NCBI GenBank assembly: GCA_028564705.1
Contig: JAPXFQ010000351.1
Span: 1,984,001 to 2,048,000 of the forward strand
Direction: 5' to 3'
Source of the DNA: Apricaphanius iberus
Taxonomy: Eukaryota > Chordata > Actinopteri > Cyprinodontiformes > Aphaniidae
DNA: 64,000 nt
Shown: positions 58,790 to 64,000 of the stretch, one piece after another
How positions within the stretch are numbered: the first letter of the stretch is position 1
Layout of the letters: the number at the start of each line of letters is the position of its first letter
The notes under the pieces: generated by a model
The model's input: the letters and a program-made list of their open reading frames with translations, nothing else
Told to the model about the DNA's origin: nothing
The model's database searches: none
Program-made: the position numbers and the translations under genes

Positions 58790-60240
58790 TTATATTGAGT
58801 CCATTTTGTCCATTTTTATTCTATTTGATATTTTTGTAGTCTCAACTTGCTTGTCACTTTTTCAATTTTGTATATTTCTTTGACAATTTCCATAAATTGT
58901 TCCTTTGTTTGACCATCATTCTTTCCCTTAGTTCCGTGTAAATTGCTGTTTTAGATGCTGTAAGCATTATCTTTGTTAAATACTAATCTCTACTTGGAAT
59001 TTCATCAATTAATGTACACAAATACAATCTCTCCCAAAACCTTCTTATTCTGGGACAATTGCAGAATATGTGCAAGTAGTCAACAGTTGGGGCCTAAATT
59101 ATCAATGTTTTGCGCTTGCTAAAACCCACACAAACCGCACAGCCTCGCAGGCTGAGGCTGATCTATTAACACTGCGCAGAGCGCATTGTGCCTGTTAAAC
59201 CCGCAGTAAGACGCACACAATCCATTTTGCACTTTTGCCCTTGATGAATATGAAATCTGGGTGTTTTTTGTAAGAAGATGCAAAATATTGGCAGGGGAAC
59301 AGGCAAATAAGTAGGCGTTCCAGACGTAGTCTGATTTACTAAGTATAAAAATGTTTGAGCTGGCTATTTTAGTCTATTTTTAGCACTTTTGAGCATGTCT
59401 TATTTTTGCGCTGCCACATTCAACATAAGCTTATAATTGAGAAACGAAAAAGTAATTCACGCACAATATAACCTAAGAGTAATTAACACTCTAATGGTCA
59501 TAAACCTTATAGTTATGTAAATATTTACCTGCTTTTCCCCCAAACTCACTGCGCTGTCATCACTTCTCCACCTGGTGAAGACATGATGAGTTCACAGTGA
59601 GTTATAAATCCTCATTAGTTTTCCCTGTAGTGGATAACCTTCCTGGAGTCCAATTAATAAAACGTAGTAATCATATCCAATACCACTATGATATTTGCCA
59701 TTATATACCATTATAAAACGAAACAAACGAAAACCAGAATTCACAACATTCTAGCCTAACAGTAATTAATTTTCTAATCAAATAACTGATACATATGTTG
59801 TTTGTCACCCCCCCCCACCCCTTTTTGTGCCAAAGACGCACAACGAAGAATCTATGCACATTATTCCTTCTCTCTCCAGCCGCAAACTCCTCATTTGAAT
59901 AGTGCTACTTGCGCCGGTTAAGAATTGCTCACGGAATCTTAGTAAATCCCCCGCAAATTCAGAACAACTGACTCGTACAATTTTTTAGCACCGCACGCAA
60001 ATTTGCGGTCATTACCAGGAATCTTGATAAATCAGGCCCTTTGTGTTCCACATCCTCTCCAGTATATCTTTGATGATTTTAAGTACTTAATTTTTAATTG
60101 TGGGGTAATGAAATACCTGATTATATTCTTCCAAGCAAATTCTCTCCAGATTCTGGATCTTGTGGATGTCTTTTGGGCAATACATATATTCTATTACTCC
60201 TTCTGGTGAATCTTGTCCCTTAACTCATGTTCCCACTTGT
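58790..60240 (-). mobile_element. L1-like LINE ORF2 C-terminal fragment, split by a MITE
   Basis: On the minus strand, 60,240-60,040 reads LRDKIHQKE, EFAWKNIIRYF and KIYWRGCGTQ. After the MITE it goes on with DYLHIFCNCPRIRRFWERL (59,085-59,030). Together this is the WRCG-x-HIFW-x-CP-x(3)-FW pattern at the end of fish L1 ORF2. Stops are present. Confidence 0.75.
59090..60039. mobile_element. MITE with GGGCCTGATTTATCAAG-type ends, 950 bp
   Basis: The left end GGGCCTAAATTATCAATG and, inverted, the right end GGGCCTGATTTATCAAGATT. The L1 reading frame continues across it. GCAAATTTGCGG-type motifs occur near the right end. A target duplication is not clear. Harbinger-like is a guess from the GGGCC start. 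Confidence 0.75.
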
Positions 60241-61518
60241 ATTTTATGTAATTAGTATTATTTTTCTAATTAGCTTGGGATGCTTTATATATTGATGAAA
60301 TTATTTTGTTTCCTTTCCTATTCTTGTATGCTTTTTTAAATAATATTTGTAATTTGGTTTGTTTGACCAGTGGCGTCATTCTGCATTCTTTTAAGAAAAT
60401 AATCTTTACCTTGTTAGTTATCTATAAAAATTACTATGCTGTAAATCATATTTTATTGACCTGTAGTGTATAACTTTAATAATTTGTGCCAAACAACTAA
60501 AGTATATACAGTAATTTAATTTTGTTTCTTAAATGTTTGTAGATTGTATAATCCCTAATTTTAGTCTGAATAAATATCTTTCGATATTTTTGCATTTAGA
60601 AATAGACCACCATCTAGTGCAGGAATGGCCAAAGTGCGCCCTGGGTGGCATCTGCAGCCTTGCAATGAGTCTTTGTGACCCTAAGTAAAATCTTATTAAG
60701 ATGTGAAGTTTTAGCTGCAAGACCTTTGTTTACCCTGTTTTTTACTTTGTGCTAAGATAACTGGGTTACTGTTGGATTCTTGTTTGTATAATATCCAAAA
60801 CTTAAGGCATTTTCCGGGGTTTTCTCAGATTGTCCTCTCATTAGGTACCATCTTTCACTAATCCCTCAATATATAAGGTGAAGCATGCTTTTGTGAAGCA
60901 AACAACAAACCTAGGCTGGACTTAGTAATCTTGACATCAGTCAGTACGTTAAAATGCACATCTAAATCGAGCTTTTGGCAAAATGTGAGTCAATAGCTCA
61001 ACAAGAATGGGAGCGTTTATCCCAGTTTACATGTCACTAAGAAAGCTGAATTATTGAATGAAGTGCAATGCTAGGTGGTAACATGCTCTTTCACATCCGC
61101 ATTCTTCCAGTTGGCCTAGCGCGTCAAGTAGTAAGCAATTGTTTCCAGCAGTGAAGCAGATGGAGTGGAAGCAGGATATGCACAATCAGCGAAGAAATTT
61201 ACGACAACAACGCTACAGCACAGTACTTTTTCTAAGAACTGAACAGTTTCATCGTGTTACACTCATTGTTGTTGCTCGTTCTGGTATATTCCTAGTTCCC
61301 TGATCTCCTCACTTTGCGAAGAGGCAGTGCCCATGTTTCTTTTAGCTTGACTAAGCTGTGTTGGCTTTACACGCAGAAAAATGCATTTTTTAACCGCATT
61401 ATCTAAGGGCGTTAGCTCGATTAATACCTCAGTTCGGTTCGACTAAAGCTATAATAAGTTGTATATATGCATTTCAAAAGTCTGACTTCAGTTGGACTAC
61501 GGAAGTAGTGCGGTAACT

Positions 61519-63340
61519 TCCAATTTTTTTTATGTGTTGTGTTGTGGTTTATTTGCAGCGCCTTTTTATATGTGTTGTGTTGTATTTCTTATGTGTTGTG
61601 TTGTGGGTTATTATTTGCAGCATTTTGTTATGCATTGTGTGGTGGTTTATTTGCAGCACATTTTTTTATGTGTTGTGTTGTATTTCTTATGTGTTGTGTT
61701 GTGGTTTATTATTTGCAGCATTTTTTTATGTGTTGTGGTTTATTATCTGCAGCATTTTTTTATGTGTTGTGTTGTGGTTTATTTGCAGCATTTTTTATGT
61801 GTTGTGTTGTGGTTTATTATCTGCAGCATTTTTTTATGTGTTGTGTTGTGGTTTGTTTGCAGCACATTTTTTATATGTTGTGTTGTGGTTTATTTGCAGC
61901 GTTGCTTTATGTGTTGTGTTGTGGTTTATTTGCAGCATTTTTTTATGTGTGGTGTTGTGGTTTATTTGCAGCATTTTTATGTGTTGTGTTGTGGTTTATT
62001 ATTTCCAGCATTTTTTTAATGTGTTGTGTTGTGGTTTATTTGCAGCATTTTTTATGTGTTGTGTTGTGGTTTATTATCTGCAGCATTTTTTTATGTGTTG
62101 TGTTGTGGTTTGTTTGCAGCACATTTTTTATATGTTGTGTTGTGGTTTATTTGCAGCGTTTTTTTATGTGTTGTGTTGTGGTTTATTTGCAGCATTTTTT
62201 TATGTGTGGTGTTGTGGTTTATTTGCAGCATTTTTTATGTGTTGTGTTGTGGTTTATTATTTCCAGCATTTTTTTAATGTGTTGTGTTGTGGTTTATTTG
62301 CAGCATTTTTTTATATGTTGTGTTGTGGTTTATTATCTGCAGCATTTTTTTATGTGTTGTGTTGTGGTTTATTTGCAGCAGTTTTTTTATGTGTTGTGTT
62401 GTGGTTTGTTTGCAGCACATTTTTTATATGTTGTGTTGTGGTTTATTTGCAGCGTTTTTTTATGTGTTGTGTTGTGGTTTATTATCTGCAGCATTTTTTT
62501 ATGTGTTGTGTTGTGGTTTGTTTGCAGCACATTTTTTATATGTTGTGTTGTGGTTTATTTGCAGCGTTTTTTTATGTGTTGTGTTGTGGTTTATTATCTG
62601 CAGCATTTTTTTATGTGTTGTGTTGTAGTTTATTTGCAGCATTTTTTAATGTGTTGTGGTTTGTTTGCAGCACATTTTTTATATGTTGTGTTGTGGTTTA
62701 TTTGCAGCGTTTTTTATGTATTGTGTTGTGGTTTATTATCTGCAGCATTTTTTTATGTGTGGTGTTGTGGTTTATTTGAGCATTTTTTATGTGTTGTGTT
62801 GTGGTTTATTTGCAGCATTTTTTAATGTGTTGTGTTGTGGTTTCTTATCTGCAGCATTTTTTTATGTGTTGTGTTGTGGTTTATTTGCAGCATTTCTTAT
62901 GTGTTGTGTTGTGGTTAATTATCTGCAGCATGTTGTTATATGTCGTGTTGTGGTTTTTTTGCAGCATATTTTTATGTGTTGTGTTGTGGTTTATTATCTG
63001 CAGCATTTTTTTATGTGTGGTGTTGTGGTTTATTTGAGCATTTTTTATGTGTTGTGTTGTGGTTTATTTGCAGCATTTTTTAATGTGTTGTGTTGCGGTT
63101 TATTTGCAGCATTTTTTTTATGTGTTGTGGTTTATTATTTGCAGCATTTTTTAATGTGTTGTGTTGTGGTTTATTTGCAGCATTTCTTATGTGTTGTGTT
63201 GTGGTTAATTATCTGCAGCATTTTTTTATATGTTGTGTTGTGGTTTTTTTGCAGCATTTTTTTATGTGTTGTGTTGAAGTTTATTTGCAGCATTTTTTTT
63301 ATGTGTTGTGTGGTGGTTTATTTGCAGTGCCTTTTTTACG
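61519..63340 (+). repeat. Minisatellite of ~36-41 bp units, ~1.8 kb
   Basis: The unit is TTATGTGTTGTGTTGTGG plus TTTATTTGCAGCATTTTTT, repeated about 45-50 times. Unit variants occur: TTATTATCTGCAGCA, TTTGTTTGCAGCACA with ATATG, and TTTGCAGCG. The last three often follow each other (near 61,815, 62,070, 62,480 and similar), giving a higher-order pattern. The plus-strand unit contains no TAA, TAG or TGA, so long frames stay open in all three phases. This explains the 270-428 codon frames and is no evidence of coding. Confidence 0.95.
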
Positions 63341-64000
63341 TGTGTGTTTCTAAATTTGCTTGTGTTTTGTCTTTTTGCATGTGTTTTCTTAAGTTGTGTG
63401 GTTCTACCCTTCAGTGCCACCGTAGGCTTAACTACATTTGTGACAAAAGGAAAGTACACAACCTTTAATTCTAGGATTCTGTTTTTATCTAAATCTTTTT
63501 AAATTTTCTTAACTGAACATATCATTTTCTACTTTTGCTTCATCTCTGTGAATACTTATGCGGTAGAAACTGTGCTTTGGTTTTATGCACTTGAGACTAG
63601 AAAGGAATAATACATTTCCACATTTAAAAGCAAAAATGACAAGAAGTGTTTTTTCTCTTAACCATCACTTTTAGTTCAGTTTTTGTGTTTAAATGGGACA
63701 ACCGACTCTTGCCCGTACTGAAACTGACTGATTAAGTGCAGATAATTTTCCTGGTTTTGCTGACTCTTGTACAGTTGGCTTGTGATTTAAAGGCTAACAG
63801 ATCGACCATTGTGCCTGTAATAGAGGAGCTGTGATTTCAGGGTCTGAGCAGTGTTAGGATAAATCATCTTGTATCCATGGCAACACATCAGCATTTCAGC
63901 AAGGCAGTTTGAACATTTACTCTGACCTCTTAAACTGTTACAGTGCATTATGTTTATGTTCAGCATTTGTTTGTAGTCTTTATTTCAAATTCATTGTACA

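Larger units (their letters stand above)
49172..64000 (+). other. igsf9b: Intron 1 of igsf9b, 5' part
   Basis: It starts with a consensus donor and continues past the window end, so it is longer than 14.8 kb. No further exon was recognised. The stretches 49,172-50,918, 53,650-54,210, 56,346-57,364, 60,241-61,518 and 63,341-64,000 contain nothing I can name. Exceptions are homopolymer runs (T12 then G12-13 near 54,143-54,168) and a worn MITE-like piece at 60,620-60,670 (GGAATGGCCAAAGTGCGCCC). All other content is transposon-derived and listed separately. Confidence 0.75.

Noticed and set aside
61519..63340. Regular repeats resembling a CRISPR array
   Set aside because: Units are directly adjacent with no unique spacers, and the genome is eukaryotic.
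61492..63468. Very long parallel frames (415, 428, 270 codons) rich in Cys, Val and Phe
   Set aside because: They run in all three plus frames over a tandem repeat whose unit lacks stop codons. The periodic peptide is a repeat artefact.

Overview
This is vertebrate nuclear DNA, almost certainly from a teleost fish. Spliced exons with GT-AG introns, no operons, and a dense mix of fish-type transposable elements all point that way: tRNA-derived SINEs, a Rex3/RTE LINE, L2-like and L1-like LINEs, hAT, PIF/Harbinger and Tc1 transposons, a Ty3/Gypsy element and an ERV remnant. Most open frames are decayed transposon genes or chance frames. Family names come from motif recognition by eye and were not checked by any search.

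Region 1 (1-48,700) is intergenic and transposon-rich. In order it holds: a SINE; a broken jockey-superfamily LINE (600-3,815); a PIF/Harbinger transposon with its Myb-like gene and transposase facing each other (4,722-7,806); a minisatellite-rich, probably non-autonomous LTR element on the minus strand (10,870-16,470) that received two later insertions; LINE fragments; a defective endogenous retrovirus (19,810-22,570) split by a hAT element; an rpl34 retropseudogene (22,572-22,940); a nearly complete eight-exon hAT transposon with three lesions (27,483-30,715); a solo-LTR-like repeat; a 5'-truncated Ty3/Gypsy element (36,480-43,546) whose reverse transcriptase has lost its catalytic aspartate motif and which is split by a second copy of the hAT family found in the ERV; and an RTE LINE (44,665-46,140).

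Region 2 (48,740-49,171) is the only part that looks like a functional host gene. A CpG-rich promoter with CCAAT and GC boxes is followed by a 5' UTR carrying two nine-codon upstream ORFs. Next comes a 64-nt first coding exon encoding a signal peptide that matches what I recall of IGSF9B (Turtle homologue B), ending in a GTGAGT splice donor.

Region 3 (49,172-64,000) is then the 5' part of intron 1 of igsf9b. It carries a Harbinger-type MITE, a nested Rex3 / hAT / MITE set, two Tc1-like remnants, an L1-like fragment split by a MITE, and a 1.8-kb minisatellite (61,519-63,340) whose unit contains a 3'-splice-site-like TTTGCAG.

The elements do not act together as a pathway. Their nesting records an insertion history, and several hAT insertions can be placed to the base by 8-bp target-site duplications. 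I found no evidence of a new multi-gene system.
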